64,000 nt of DNA, taken from Stutzerimonas stutzeri. GTDB taxonomy: Bacteria > Pseudomonadota > Gammaproteobacteria > Pseudomonadales > Pseudomonadaceae. The DNA lies in the NCBI RefSeq assembly GCF_002909485.1, contig NZ_PPXG01000010.1:124001-188000 (forward strand), in the 5' to 3' direction. A program made the position numbers and the translations under genes. The notes under the pieces were generated by a model. The model was not told the DNA's origin and did not search any database. It saw nothing but the letters and a program-made list of their open reading frames with translations. Positions 37,335-47,506 of this stretch are shown piece after piece; the stretch's first letter is position 1, and each line of letters opens with the position of its first letter.

Positions 37335-39277
37335 TGCACGGCCAGTGCTACCACCGGGTCGAGTTGCGCTGCTGTCTTGGCTGGCAGGTAGCCGAAAACC
37401 AGACCAGTGCCGACCGAGCAGGCGAATGCCAGTAACATGGCCGACAGCGAGAACACCAACGGCACGTTCCAGGCAATCAACAAGGCGCCGAACAGCAACC
37501 CGGTGACCACGCCGACGCTGCCACCGACCAACGTGACCAAAACCGATTCGGTGAGAAACTGACGCATGATGTCGCGCTGGCGTGCGCCAGTCGCCATGCG
37601 AATGCCGATCTCGCGGGTGCGCTCGCGTACCGTCATCAGCATCACGTTCATCACGCCGATACCGCCGACCAGCAGCGACACAGCGGCGATCAGGCCGAGC
37701 ATCAGGGTCATACTCTGCCGCGTCTTGGCCTCGGCCTGTAGTTTGGCGGCGGAGTTGTAGACGCGAAAATCCTGACGACCATGGCGCTGCAGCATCAGCT
37801 CTTCCAGGGATGCCTGGGCCTGGGCGACCACATCACTGCGTTTCACTTCGATGGCCCCGTAACTCTCGTCACGCAGCTTGGGGAACACCCGCACCACACC
37901 GGTGCTGTGCGGCACCAGAACCTGCTCGTCGGGGTAGTTGCCACCCGCTTCACTGCCCTTCTCGCTCATCACTCCGATCACCTCGAAGGGCGAACTGTTG
38001 ATCAGGATGATCGTGCCGAGCGGATCGCCGCCATCCGGGAACAGGCTGGCATGAACCTCATGCCCGAGCACCGCCACCGGGGCTATTTCACGATCCTCCG
38101 CAGCGTTGAAGAAACGCCCTCGCGCCACCGGCCAGCGGTGTATCTGTGGCAGGTGTTCGCCGACGCCGAGCACTTCGGTCTGCAGCGCCTGCTGGCCATG
38201 ACGAATTAGCGCTGGGTCACGCAGTATCGGCATCACCCGGGACACTTCACGCAGCTTGCCAATGGCTTCGAAATCGCCAGCGGTGAGCACTCCGACAGGG
38301 CCGCCTGTACGCGGCACATCGCTGGACACGTACATCATGTTGGCACCCATCACGCCCATTTCAGCGACCACCTTCTGGCGGGCACCTTCACCGACGGCGA
38401 GCATGACGATTACCGACGCCACGCCGATGACGATGCCCAGCAGGGTCAGTGCGGTGCGAAAACGGTGGATCAACAGCACGCGCCAGGCACCGCGCAACAT
38501 CTCGCCCAGCTCGCTGAAGAAGGAGGCGCCTCTGTCGCGACCGGCCTGGCGCATGTCCGGTGCCGGCAGCGCATTGCTCGGCAGCATGGCGCCGCTGTCA
38601 CTGATGATTTCTCCGTCGCGGATCTCGATCACCCGCCGCGCCTGAGCGGCGACATCGCGGTCGTGAGTGATCAGGATGATGGTGTGCCCGGCGTCAGCCA
38701 GTTCGTGCAGCAGCGCCATCACTTCCTTGCCGCTGCGGCTGTCCAGCGCGCCGGTGGGCTCGTCGGCGAGGATAATGCGTCCACCGTTCATCAACGCCCG
38801 GGCAATCGATACGCGTTGCTGTTGGCCACCGGACAACTGACCCGGCCGATGCTCCAGCCGCTCGTCCAGCCCCAGCCGACGCAACAACGCAGTCGCCCGC
38901 TCGCGGCGCTGCTCGGCCGGCATGCCGGCGTAGATCGCCGGCACCTCGACGTTCTCCCGCGCGGATTCGGTGGCGATCAGGTGATAGCCCTGAAACACGA
39001 AGCCAAAGGCCTCGCGACGCAGCCAGGCCAATTGGTCAGCGTCGAAGACAGCCACGTCCTCGCCGGCAAAGCGGTAGCTGCCGGCACTGGGGCGGTCCAG
39101 ACAGCCGAGCAGGTTCATCAGCGTCGACTTGCCGGAACCGGACGTGCCAACGATGGCGACGAATTCTCCCGCCTGAATCGATAGGCTGATGCCCCGCAGC
39201 ACATCGACGGCCGGTGCCCCGTTGTCACCGCCATAGGTGCGCCGGATGCCCTGCAGCTCGATCAGCGGCGCTACCAC
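37331..39277 (-). CDS. pvdT: MacB-type ABC exporter (PvdT-like)
   Basis: 648 residues: N-terminal ATPase domain (1-235) with Walker A GTSGSGKS, signature LSGGQQQR and Walker B ILADEP, then four membrane helices (about 275, 525, 580, 610) around a large periplasmic MacB domain. P. aeruginosa PvdT with PvdR and OpmQ re-exports pyoverdine after its iron has been removed. The start is GTG at 39277, 5 nt after GAGG and inside the last codons of the pvdR-like gene. Confidence 0.85.
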   Translation of the reverse strand: MVAPLIELQGIRRTYGGDNGAPAVDVLRGISLSIQAGEFVAIVGTSGSGKSTLMNLLGCLDRPSAGSYRFAGEDVAVFDADQLAWLRREAFGFVFQGYHLIATESARENVEVPAIYAGMPAEQRRERATALLRRLGLDERLEHRPGQLSGGQQQRVSIARALMNGGRIILADEPTGALDSRSGKEVMALLHELADAGHTIILITHDRDVAAQARRVIEIRDGEIISDSGAMLPSNALPAPDMRQAGRDRGASFFSELGEMLRGAWRVLLIHRFRTALTLLGIVIGVASVIVMLAVGEGARQKVVAEMGVMGANMMYVSSDVPRTGGPVGVLTAGDFEAIGKLREVSRVMPILRDPALIRHGQQALQTEVLGVGEHLPQIHRWPVARGRFFNAAEDREIAPVAVLGHEVHASLFPDGGDPLGTIILINSSPFEVIGVMSEKGSEAGGNYPDEQVLVPHSTGVVRVFPKLRDESYGAIEVKRSDVVAQAQASLEELMLQRHGRQDFRVYNSAAKLQAEAKTRQSMTLMLGLIAAVSLLVGGIGVMNVMLMTVRERTREIGIRMATGARQRDIMRQFLTESVLVTLVGGSVGVVTGLLFGALLIAWNVPLVFSLSAMLLAFACSVGTGLVFGYLPAKTAAQLDPVVALAVQ

Positions 39278-40437
39278 TGAAACCTCGACGTGCCGGATTC
39301 GGTCGGAGCTTCGCCCGTCACCAGATGCTCGCCTTCTTGCAGGCCGTCGAGAATCTCGGCCACCTGACGATCCCGCGCGCCTACCTTCACCGCACGCAAT
39401 TCCGGCTGGCCATTGGCAAGAACTCGCACCTGTAAGTTGCCCGGCGTGCCCTGCAAGGCATCCAGCGGCGCAGTCAGCACATCCTTCGCCGAAGCGGTGA
39501 CGAACACCACTTGAGCGGTCATCTGCGGCATCAACTCACCATCGTTGTTATCCACCTCGAACAGCACGGTGTACTGCACCACCTTTTCCGGCTCGGCGCT
39601 GCTGCTGTTCGATTCGCCCTGGCCAGTGGCGGTCACCGGTGGCGCGGGCAGCACCTGGCGCACTGTGCTATGCCAGCGCCGCTCATCACCACCCAGGGTG
39701 GTGAAGTACAGCGGCAGATCCGCCTTGACCCGGCGGATATCGGCCTCGGAGACACGCGTCCAACCGGTCATGCTGCGCAGGTCGGCGATACGCATCACCG
39801 TCGGCGTCTGGTAGGTGGCGTTGAGTGTCTGCCCTTCCTTCACATCGACACCCAGCACCGAGCCGGCGATTGGCGCGTAGATGCGCGTGTAGCTTAGTTG
39901 CGCCTCATTACCACGCAAACGGGCCTGAGCTTCGGCGATCTGCGCGCGCAATTGCTTCAACCGCGCCCCAGCCGAACGCAGGTTGGCAACGGCAATCTGC
40001 ACATCCTCCTCGCGAGTCGCCTCGTCGGCCAACAGGCGCTGCTGCCGGCGATGCTGCTGCTGAGCCAGGTCGTGCTGCGCCTGCTGCTCGGCCAACTGGG
40101 CGCGCAAGCCGTCCAGCGCAGCGCGGTCGGCCTCCACAGTGGCCTCATGCAGACTGGCATCGATTTCGGCAAGTAGCTGGCCCTTTTCCACCCGATCACC
40201 AGGCTCCACGTGCAAGCGCATTATCTGTCCGGAGACCTGGGCGCCCACGTCCACCGAATGGCGCGGCTGCAACGTGCCAATAGCGACCACGGTAGCCACT
40301 ACATTTCCACGCTCTACGGTGGCGGTGGCGTAGTCGATTACTGGCCTTTTGTTGATCCAGCCCGCAAGACCTAGCGGTATCACAAGCAATGCGATGGCCA
40401 ACCAGCGGTGCCGTTTAGATAGTAGGGGAAGCGACAT
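39271..40437 (-). CDS. pvdR: MacA-type periplasmic adaptor (PvdR-like)
   Basis: 388 residues: one membrane anchor (about 9-27), split lipoyl domain, a coiled-coil hairpin (about 105-185, rich in Gln, Ala and Arg), beta-barrel and membrane-proximal domains. It links the ABC exporter to the outer-membrane channel. The length is close to P. aeruginosa PvdR. It overlaps the next gene by 7 bp. The ATG has only a weak ribosome site. Confidence 0.82.
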   Translation of the reverse strand: MSLPLLSKRHRWLAIALLVIPLGLAGWINKRPVIDYATATVERGNVVATVVAIGTLQPRHSVDVGAQVSGQIMRLHVEPGDRVEKGQLLAEIDASLHEATVEADRAALDGLRAQLAEQQAQHDLAQQQHRRQQRLLADEATREEDVQIAVANLRSAGARLKQLRAQIAEAQARLRGNEAQLSYTRIYAPIAGSVLGVDVKEGQTLNATYQTPTVMRIADLRSMTGWTRVSEADIRRVKADLPLYFTTLGGDERRWHSTVRQVLPAPPVTATGQGESNSSSAEPEKVVQYTVLFEVDNNDGELMPQMTAQVVFVTASAKDVLTAPLDALQGTPGNLQVRVLANGQPELRAVKVGARDRQVAEILDGLQEGEHLVTGEAPTESGTSRFQW

Positions 40438-40657
40438 GCGTAGTTCGATCTCTGTCTAAGCGTTGGGTGACCGTCCATGAACCCGAGCCGAGATGGGTGC
40501 CACAGCGCCGGAGGGGCGCTGTCGAGCCAGCTCGGATGTGATGACAAACGTAGAACCACGCTGCCCCGACACGGCGCCCAGGGCGTTGGTGCAAGCGATA
40601 TTGCTCAGGACGGGAAAGCCTCCTCTACTGGCTCTGCTTGCCGGTTTGAAGGCGCAG

Positions 40658-40682
40658 GCGCCCTAGCCTGTAGGTAGGGCGC
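40658..40682 (-). terminator. hairpin between the first receptor gene and pvdR
   Basis: GCGCCCTA (40658-40665) and TAGGGCGC (40675-40682) make a perfect 8-bp GC-rich stem with a 9-nt loop, 27 bp after the receptor stop codon. No T-run follows on the minus strand. It probably slows or ends receptor transcripts before the pvdR-like operon. Confidence 0.5.
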
Positions 40683-40708
40683 GTTACACGGCTTTCCGCC
40701 CTGGCTAC

Positions 40709-43120
40709 TTAAAAAAGCTGCACCAGCGTGGCCGTGACGTTACGCGGAGTGCCATACCACCCGCGCGAACCGATCGCCGTGTAGTAATGCTCGTCGAGTG
40801 CGTTGTTGAGGTTCAGCGAGACGCTGGTCTCGGGCGTGAACGCGTAATGCGCCATCAGATCCACGACGCTGTAAGCGCCCTGGTTAAAAGACTCACCGTT
40901 AGGCCCGGAACCTTTGTAGTACTCCGCGCCCTGCCAGCGCACACCGCCGCCTACCTTCAGCTGCTGCAGGGACTGCAGGCGGTAGGTGGTAAAGAGCTTG
41001 AAGGTATCCCGCGGCACCTGCGTGAGCATCCGTTTATCGTCGGAGTCTTTTATCTCGGCATAGGTGTAGCTGGCAGAAACCTGCCAGTCAGGCAGGATTT
41101 CCCCCGCCATTTCCATCTCGAATCCGCGGGTTTTTGTGCCAGACTCAGCACGGTAGGCCTGGTTGCCATCCGGCGCTAGGTTACCGCCATCAGCCACAGC
41201 AAGGTTGTCCTGACGCACTTCGAAGATGCTGAAAGCAGTAGTGAATCGACTGTCCCAGAACTCGCTTTTGATACCCAGCTCGTAGTTTTCGCCTTCTTCC
41301 GGCTCGATATAGGTACCGTTGACGTCCTGCCTATCCTGCGGTTTGAAGATGGTGGTATAGCTGGCATAGGCCGACCAGTTTTCGGCGAAGTCGTAGACGA
41401 GGCCAAGGTACGGTGTGACGATGCCGCTTTCGACCTGCTCGGTATGGCTAACTTCGTTCGTCGCCAAGACGCGCGACTTTTTATCACGCTGCCAGTCGAT
41501 CACTCGCACCCCGGTGATCAACGAGACGCTGTCGGAGAGACTCCAGCGGGCGGCGGCGACTAGTCCCAACTGGGTTTCATCTAGCGAATCCTCCGAGTAC
41601 TTGGTGTGAATGGCGCTCGGAACGGCAAGGGAGCCGTCCCAAGTGTAGATATTATCGATGGTCTGGAATGACCACAGTGGGTAGCCGTCGTTGCGGTAAT
41701 AAGCCTTGTAGTGGCTCGCACCCAGGTGCAGCTCGTGCTCGCGGTTAAACAGCTCGAATGGGCCGGAAGCGCCCAGGTCGAATGAGGTCTGACGAGGCTC
41801 GCCCGCCCAGCGCCCGGTCCAGGTGCCGATTCCGCTGCCGTCGGGGTTGACGGTGCCGCTGGCCGCGGTAGCGAAGGCATCGTCATAGCTGCGGCGATTG
41901 TGTTCGGCGTTGAATTTCAACTGCCAGCCATTGCCCAGCGCATGCTCCAGAGTGGTGAATAGCGTTTTGCTTTCACGCTCGTGGTAGCTCCAATCGGCAG
42001 CCGAGTTGAACGAGCGTGAAGGCTTGAAGTGAGTACCGTTGGATTTGAACATTGGAAAGCCATGGTTGCCCGCCCCATCATTGTCCATATCCTGGTATTC
42101 GGCTCCCACTGTGAGCATGGTTTCATCGGCGATATCCCATTCCAGCACCCCGTACGCCACCTGCTTTTTCAGGGACTGTCGGTCGATATGGCTCTTTCCG
42201 TCTGTCTTCGACGCGACGAAGCGACCGCGTACGTGGCCGCTTTCAGATAGCGCCCCAGATAGATCCAGCTCGGTACGGTAGTTGTCCCAGGAACCCGCTT
42301 TCGCCGTCAGCGAACGTCGCGTGTCGTGTGTCGGTTTCTTGCGAATCAAGTTCACCGTCGCACCGGGGTCACCCACGCCCGACATCAATCCCGTGGCGCC
42401 GCGCACCACCTCGACTCGGTCATAGGTCACCATATCGGCGAGGTCGTCACGAAAGCCATAGGTATCAGGTCGGTTGATGCCATCGACCTGGATGCTGCCG
42501 ACTTCGAAACCACGGACGTATATCTGGTTGCTATCACTCCCAGCGGGCCCGAAGGTGTTGACGACAACGCCGGGAGTTTGCTCGAGAACCTGTGAAATAT
42601 CGTTCAGGTTCTGGTCTTCGATTTGCTGGCGGGTCACTACGCTGACCGACTGCGGCGTCTCACGCATGGATAGGCTCAGCTTCGTCGCTGTGCTAGTCGA
42701 ACCTGTCACGTAGCTGCCAGTACCCTCGCTGGTGGCACCCAGCTGCGTGCTGGTCACGGTAGTCGCCCCCAGCTCCAGCGCAGCAACCTGACGGGCGCGA
42801 ACCAGCACATAGCGCTTGCCGTCAACATGCTCTACTCGCAGACCACTACCTTGCAGCAGATGAGCAAAACCCTCCTCCACCTCGTATTCGCCTTGCAGAC
42901 CATTGCTGTGCAGACCGGCGGTTTCCTCGCTTCCGAAACTGATGGTAATGCCGCTGGCGGCCGCGAACTGACTGAGGGCTCCGGCTAGACTGCCGGCAGG
43001 TATGTCATAGCCGATGGGTTCGGCCGAAGCCGCTGCTGCGATCAGCAACGTGCCGGAAAGGCTCAGCGCCAGTGCCGCGTGACGGATGCTGCGGCTGAAG
43101 GGCGAAGTGCTTTGGGACAT
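40709..43120 (-). CDS. TonB-dependent siderophore transducer-receptor (FpvA-like), copy 1
   Basis: 803 residues: signal peptide (about 1-33), STN signalling domain (about 38-110), plug (about 140-260, with RETPQSVSVVTRQQIEDQ) and a 22-strand barrel ending in F. The STN domain means it passes a siderophore signal to the anti-sigma factor encoded just upstream. The fold and length fit ferripyoverdine and hydroxamate receptors; the actual ligand is not readable. GGAG lies 6 nt before the ATG. Confidence 0.85.
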   Translation of the reverse strand: MSQSTSPFSRSIRHAALALSLSGTLLIAAAASAEPIGYDIPAGSLAGALSQFAAASGITISFGSEETAGLHSNGLQGEYEVEEGFAHLLQGSGLRVEHVDGKRYVLVRARQVAALELGATTVTSTQLGATSEGTGSYVTGSTSTATKLSLSMRETPQSVSVVTRQQIEDQNLNDISQVLEQTPGVVVNTFGPAGSDSNQIYVRGFEVGSIQVDGINRPDTYGFRDDLADMVTYDRVEVVRGATGLMSGVGDPGATVNLIRKKPTHDTRRSLTAKAGSWDNYRTELDLSGALSESGHVRGRFVASKTDGKSHIDRQSLKKQVAYGVLEWDIADETMLTVGAEYQDMDNDGAGNHGFPMFKSNGTHFKPSRSFNSAADWSYHERESKTLFTTLEHALGNGWQLKFNAEHNRRSYDDAFATAASGTVNPDGSGIGTWTGRWAGEPRQTSFDLGASGPFELFNREHELHLGASHYKAYYRNDGYPLWSFQTIDNIYTWDGSLAVPSAIHTKYSEDSLDETQLGLVAAARWSLSDSVSLITGVRVIDWQRDKKSRVLATNEVSHTEQVESGIVTPYLGLVYDFAENWSAYASYTTIFKPQDRQDVNGTYIEPEEGENYELGIKSEFWDSRFTTAFSIFEVRQDNLAVADGGNLAPDGNQAYRAESGTKTRGFEMEMAGEILPDWQVSASYTYAEIKDSDDKRMLTQVPRDTFKLFTTYRLQSLQQLKVGGGVRWQGAEYYKGSGPNGESFNQGAYSVVDLMAHYAFTPETSVSLNLNNALDEHYYTAIGSRGWYGTPRNVTATLVQLF

Positions 43121-43286
43121 GATGGGCTCCAGTTCGAGGTAGGCATGAGCGGGCGTCTGTAGCGCTCGTGAACATGGAGCCGAAGCAGAAATGAAAATCT
43201 GTTACCTCTTAAGTCATTTTTTTAGCGGCTCGAATGTCGCCGAGCCTTCGTGAAGACACCTCCCATCAGCATGCTCTGGCAAACGG

Positions 43287-44207
43287 TCACGCCTTGCGGT
43301 GTTCGATACGTATCCAATACTGCGTCATGCGGCGCACATGAACTGGCAGCGCATCTTCGAGACTGGCTAGGGTGGCTTCGTTGTCATTCAGGTTGAAGGC
43401 GCCGGACAGGCGCATGCCCGCGACCTCCGGCGTACAGCCTAGGTAGCCGGGGCTATAGCGCGACAGCTCGGCAAGCAAATTGTCCAGGCGCCAGTCAACC
43501 GCAACTAGCATGCCCTGTGTCCAGGCGGAAGCGCTGCCTTGCGCCGCACGCGGTGCCCCCATCGTGTCGGCGCTGAAATCAAGCGCTTGGCCTGCCTCTA
43601 CCCGCAGCGCGGGCCCTACCGCCAGGCGTGGATGTACTTCCACAGCATGGGCTTCGACCTCGACTCGCGTCAGGCTGTCGATCCGGCGTACGCTGAATCG
43701 GGTCCCCAGCGCGAGGATGCGCCCCTCGGCAGTCTGCACGCTCAGCGGGCGCGTATCCTTGGCGGTTTCCACGAGAATTTCGCCTTGCTGCAGATTGATA
43801 AGGCGTCGCCCTGCATCGAAAAGGATATCCACGCGCGTATCGGTATTGAGTTCGAGGCGAGTGCCATCGGCCAGGGCCACGCGCCGACGCTCGCCTATCC
43901 GCGTGACGTAATCGGCGCTCCATGGCGAGAGCTGATAGCCCTGCCAACCAACCACGCCAACACCTAGCAACAGGGCAAGCGTTTTTAGGGCGCTACGACG
44001 GTCTCGACGCGCCGTTTCCAGCGTGCTGACCGCGCCGGCGGGAGCCTGACCGAGCTGTTGTTGCAACAGTTCGATACGCGCCCAGGCTTCGGCATGGCGG
44101 CTATCGGCACCAAGCCAGGCTTGCCAGCCGACACGCGTAGCATCGTCGGCAGTACTGTCATGCAGACGTACATACCACTCCACGGCCTCGGTGAGAAAGG
44201 CCGTCAC
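43287..44207 (-). CDS. FecR-family anti-sigma factor, module 1
   Basis: 306 residues: cytoplasmic N-terminal DUF4880-type domain (1-65), one membrane helix (about 78-95) and a periplasmic FecR domain (about 105-300). It holds the partner sigma factor and receives the signal from the receptor's STN domain. The start is GTG at 44207, overlapping the sigma stop (GTGA), with GGAGG just upstream. The membrane segment lacks a twin-arginine pair. Confidence 0.85.
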   Translation of the reverse strand: MTAFLTEAVEWYVRLHDSTADDATRVGWQAWLGADSRHAEAWARIELLQQQLGQAPAGAVSTLETARRDRRSALKTLALLLGVGVVGWQGYQLSPWSADYVTRIGERRRVALADGTRLELNTDTRVDILFDAGRRLINLQQGEILVETAKDTRPLSVQTAEGRILALGTRFSVRRIDSLTRVEVEAHAVEVHPRLAVGPALRVEAGQALDFSADTMGAPRAAQGSASAWTQGMLVAVDWRLDNLLAELSRYSPGYLGCTPEVAGMRLSGAFNLNDNEATLASLEDALPVHVRRMTQYWIRIEHRKA

Positions 44208-44707
44208 ACATCCTCCAGCTGCAGGCAATGCAGCAGACCGATGGCCAGGTGCTTGCGCACCGTGGTGACCGAAACGCCTACCCGTTCGGCAGTTTTCTCA
44301 TATGTCAGGCCGTCCAGTTGCACGGCAAGGAAGATAGCGCGAGTGCGTGCCCCGAGGCCGTCTAGCAGACGGTCGATGGCCATCAGGCTATCGAGGATTA
44401 CCGCTCGCTCTTCAGCCGACGACGCGTACTGTTCGGGACGAAGGGCGAGTGCTTCGAGGTAAGCCTGCTCCAGAGAACGTCGCCGGTAAAGATCAATGAC
44501 CAGACCTCGGGCAATGGTCGATAGATAGTGGCGCGGCTCGCGCAGATTGCCCGCTGTACGGGCGACCATTACCCGAACGAAAGTGTCCTGCGCCAGGTCG
44601 GCGGCATCGGCGGAATTGTTTAATCGTTGGCGCAGCCAGCCACGAAGCCAGCCGTGATGGTCGCGGTAAAGCACGTGCAAAGCCGTGCCGGTGGATGCCG
44701 TGGACAT
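44204..44707 (-). CDS. ECF sigma factor, FecI/FpvI type, module 1
   Basis: 167 residues with sigma2 (LYRDHHGWLRGWLRQRL, about 11-27, and DLAQDTFVRV) and sigma4 helix-turn-helix (LTYEKTAERVGVSVTTVRKHL, near 130-150). It should direct RNA polymerase to the adjacent receptor gene when the siderophore is present. The ATG at 44707 is chosen for GGAGG 5 nt upstream. Longer in-frame starts add a non-family segment. A Fur-like inverted repeat lies 69-106 bp upstream. Confidence 0.85.
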   Translation of the reverse strand: MSTASTGTALHVLYRDHHGWLRGWLRQRLNNSADAADLAQDTFVRVMVARTAGNLREPRHYLSTIARGLVIDLYRRRSLEQAYLEALALRPEQYASSAEERAVILDSLMAIDRLLDGLGARTRAIFLAVQLDGLTYEKTAERVGVSVTTVRKHLAIGLLHCLQLEDV

Positions 44708-44775
44708 CCCGCCCTCCAGTAGAGACAGCATGCGAATGGGAATTCTTCGCAATTCTACGTGTAAGGCGGGCTGCT

Positions 44776-44813
44776 GGGAATGACAATCTTGTGGCTTGTT
44801 GATGATCATTCCC
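44776..44813 (-). promoter_or_regulatory. inverted repeat resembling paired Fur half-sites
   Basis: GGGAATGACAATC (44776-44788) and GATGATCATTCCC (44801-44813) are inverted copies (11 of 13 positions) 12 bp apart. By eye the two adjacent 19-mers match the Fur consensus GATAATGATAATCATTATC at 11 and 12 positions. They lie upstream of the first ECF sigma gene, where iron repression by Fur is expected. Confidence 0.5.
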
Positions 44814-44887
44814 TCGCTCTGCGTGAGTCGAAGGTCATTTGAGGCCTCATCCTGAGAAGGGGCAGCAGATAGTCCTTCTCATCAGAG

Positions 44888-47314
44888 TCAGAAGCTCCAG
44901 CGAGTGCTCAACATGACGTTACGTGGATCACCCGAATAGGCGGAATTGTAAAAGCCGATGTTGGTGTAATACTTCTTGTCGAACAAGTTATAGACATTGA
45001 GTGTAGCCGACAGGTTTTCGCTGATCTGATAACGGGCCATTGCATCCACCAGCGAGTACGGGTCTTGGGAAAATTTTTCCCGGATGCCCTTACCGCGATT
45101 GTTCAATACCTGCCACCCCTCGCTTTGCCAGCGTGCGCCTCCTCCGACAGTGAAGCGATCCAGCGGCCCTCTGAGTTTATAGCTGGTATAGAGCGTGAGC
45201 TGATCTTGCGGCTCCCAGGTCGATAACTTGTCGCCGGCCTGGTCGCGAATGATCTTGTGGGTATAGCCCGCCTGGATTTGCCAGCCTGCTGCCAGCTCTC
45301 CGGATATTTCGGCTTCATAGCCCTTAGTTTTTGCCTTGAATGCGATGTAAGGATCCGCGTTCAGCGCGATGTCGGCATTGAGGTCGGACTCGGGGCGGTT
45401 ATCCTGATGCACCTCGAAGTAGGCCACGCTGGTGTTGAGACGACCATCGAAAAACTCACCCTTGATACCTACTTCGTAATTCTGTCCTTCATCGGGTTCC
45501 AGCAGTTTGTTCGCGCTATCGCGGTAGTAGGTTTGCGGCATGAAAATATCGGTGTAACTGGCGTAGAGCGAATAGTTTGAGTTGAGGTCATAAATCATGC
45601 CCGCATAGGGAACTAGGCGACCAGTTTCGACGCTCTTGTCCGTGCCGCTCAGACGATAGTCCGCCAAGCGTGCACCGAGTAGCAGCGAAAGCTGGTCGTT
45701 CACGCTTAAGCGGGTTGCCAGGTAGGCTGCGGTCTGCCGGGTTATTTGGTCAATGCGTTGGCCAAGCGGGCCCCAGTCTGGTTCAGTTACATCGCCGTCA
45801 AAATTATAGAAGTCGATATCGTTGTCGTAATAGGTGACGTTCCAATAGTCCTTACCGAGCCAGTGAGATCTGGAGGTCGATGCACCGACGACCAGTTCGT
45901 GCTCTCGCCCTAGCAGGCTAAACGGCCCGCTGGCGTAGCCATCCAGAGAATTACTGGTTGTTTCACCGGTGTATTTATTGGCGTAAAGCTTTGCTCGACC
46001 GGTGCTCGCATCGGGGGGCGACTGCATGGAACCGAGCGGTGCGTCATACCCATTGACCTGGCGGTTGTATTGCAACTTACCCACCCAGTCATTATCGAAA
46101 CTGTGCTCCAGAGTGGCAAAGAGGCTGTGGTTGTACTGCTGCCAACTGCTCCACGTGGCGCCGTTATTGTACGAGCGTGGCAATTCAATTCGCTCGCCAC
46201 GAGAGTCGAACAATGGACGGCTGCCAGACCAGCCTGAGCCTTTGGGGTCATTGTTCTGATAATCGGCACCGACACTAAGGAGCGTTTGTGGGCTGAGATC
46301 GAACTCGAGAATGCCGTAATAAACACTGGTTTTGCGCTGGTAGTGATCCATGAACGAATGCTTGTCCTGGTAAGCCACGACAGCGCGACCACGCACATTA
46401 CCGCTTTCGGTCAGCGGGCCAGTCAGGTCAATCTGTGAGCGGTAGTTATCCCAGCTACCTGCGGCCAGATCCAAGTGGCCTTTGAATTCGTGCCCAGGTT
46501 TCTTTCGAACCAGATTAATGACCCCTCCCGGGCTTCCTGCGCCGGATAACAATCCCGGGGAGCCTTTAAGTATTTCGACCCTGTCGAAGATGGCCATGTC
46601 ACTGAGTGTATGCCCTGCCGAATAGGCTGAGTTGCGTAATGTGGGAATGCCGTCGTATTGGAAGTTATCGATAGAAAAACCACGGGAGTAGTAGTTAGTG
46701 CGTTCGCTGTCATAGGTTGAAACGGTGATCCCGGGCGTATGGCGCATCACATCATCAATGCCAGTGAGACCAAAATCATCGATATGCTGGCGCGTGACGA
46801 CGGAGATGGACTGCGGTGTTTCCCTTGGCGTCAGTACCAGACGAGTGGCAGTGGCGATCGATCCTGGGGTATAGGAGCCCGTCCCCTCGGTGATGGTACC
46901 GAGCTGGTTGCTGATGATGGTGGTTGCTCCCAACTCCAAGACATCACCGCGACCCTCCGTCACTTCCAACGAATAGTTACCACCGTTGCTGACCGCGCGC
47001 AGGCCGGTGCCGACCAGTAGGCGCGCCAGGCCCTCGCTCACCGAATAACTGCCGTCGAGTCCCTGGCTGTGCTTGGCAGCGGTGAGCTGGGCATTGATCG
47101 AAAGCAGGATACCGGCCTCCATGGCGAAACGATTGAGGGCTTGGTCGAGCGGGCCGGCGGAAATGGCATAGGCTCGGGTTTGCTGGCCGGTGCCGGGTTG
47201 AGCCTGAGCGACCGGCGCGATCAGCAACGGGCTTGTGGCTACCACGCCGGCAAATAGGGCTCGGCAAGCCGCCGAGGTCAGTCTGGAAAGATTGGTTACG
47301 TGCATGTGCGGCAT
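44888..47314 (-). CDS. TonB-dependent siderophore transducer-receptor, copy 2
   Basis: 808 residues: signal peptide (about 1-37, APVAQAQ), STN domain (about 48-115), plug (about 145-265) and barrel ending RWSF. The plug shares GATT, GTGSYTPGS and RETPQSISVVTRQ patterns with copy 1, so the two are paralogues. By eye its base composition is less GC-rich than its neighbours, which hints at a separate or recent origin. The ATG at 47314 has GAGGA 9 nt upstream. An open frame to 47482 is too long. Confidence 0.85.
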   Translation of the reverse strand: MPHMHVTNLSRLTSAACRALFAGVVATSPLLIAPVAQAQPGTGQQTRAYAISAGPLDQALNRFAMEAGILLSINAQLTAAKHSQGLDGSYSVSEGLARLLVGTGLRAVSNGGNYSLEVTEGRGDVLELGATTIISNQLGTITEGTGSYTPGSIATATRLVLTPRETPQSISVVTRQHIDDFGLTGIDDVMRHTPGITVSTYDSERTNYYSRGFSIDNFQYDGIPTLRNSAYSAGHTLSDMAIFDRVEILKGSPGLLSGAGSPGGVINLVRKKPGHEFKGHLDLAAGSWDNYRSQIDLTGPLTESGNVRGRAVVAYQDKHSFMDHYQRKTSVYYGILEFDLSPQTLLSVGADYQNNDPKGSGWSGSRPLFDSRGERIELPRSYNNGATWSSWQQYNHSLFATLEHSFDNDWVGKLQYNRQVNGYDAPLGSMQSPPDASTGRAKLYANKYTGETTSNSLDGYASGPFSLLGREHELVVGASTSRSHWLGKDYWNVTYYDNDIDFYNFDGDVTEPDWGPLGQRIDQITRQTAAYLATRLSVNDQLSLLLGARLADYRLSGTDKSVETGRLVPYAGMIYDLNSNYSLYASYTDIFMPQTYYRDSANKLLEPDEGQNYEVGIKGEFFDGRLNTSVAYFEVHQDNRPESDLNADIALNADPYIAFKAKTKGYEAEISGELAAGWQIQAGYTHKIIRDQAGDKLSTWEPQDQLTLYTSYKLRGPLDRFTVGGGARWQSEGWQVLNNRGKGIREKFSQDPYSLVDAMARYQISENLSATLNVYNLFDKKYYTNIGFYNSAYSGDPRNVMLSTRWSF

Positions 47315-47506
47315 TCTGGATCGTCCTCTTGAGAATGCTTCTCGGTTGCTTTCAAGAGGTATCCCGAGCGAGGTGACGAAACCGACAAGGGCATGGTGAA
47401 AATTTTTAAGAGGCCTGTGCCCAGATACTGAAGCGATACCGTACGGGCTGGTGGAGGCGCATTCTGTGTAACTCGCGGGCATGCCCCGCTCCCTAAGGGA
47501 AGTCGC

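Noticed and set aside
43195..43245. Hairpin GGCTCG/CGAGCC plus T-run as terminator for the fecR-like gene
   Set aside because: The T-run lies before the hairpin on the plus strand and becomes an A-run on the transcribed strand, so it is not an intrinsic terminator in the right direction.
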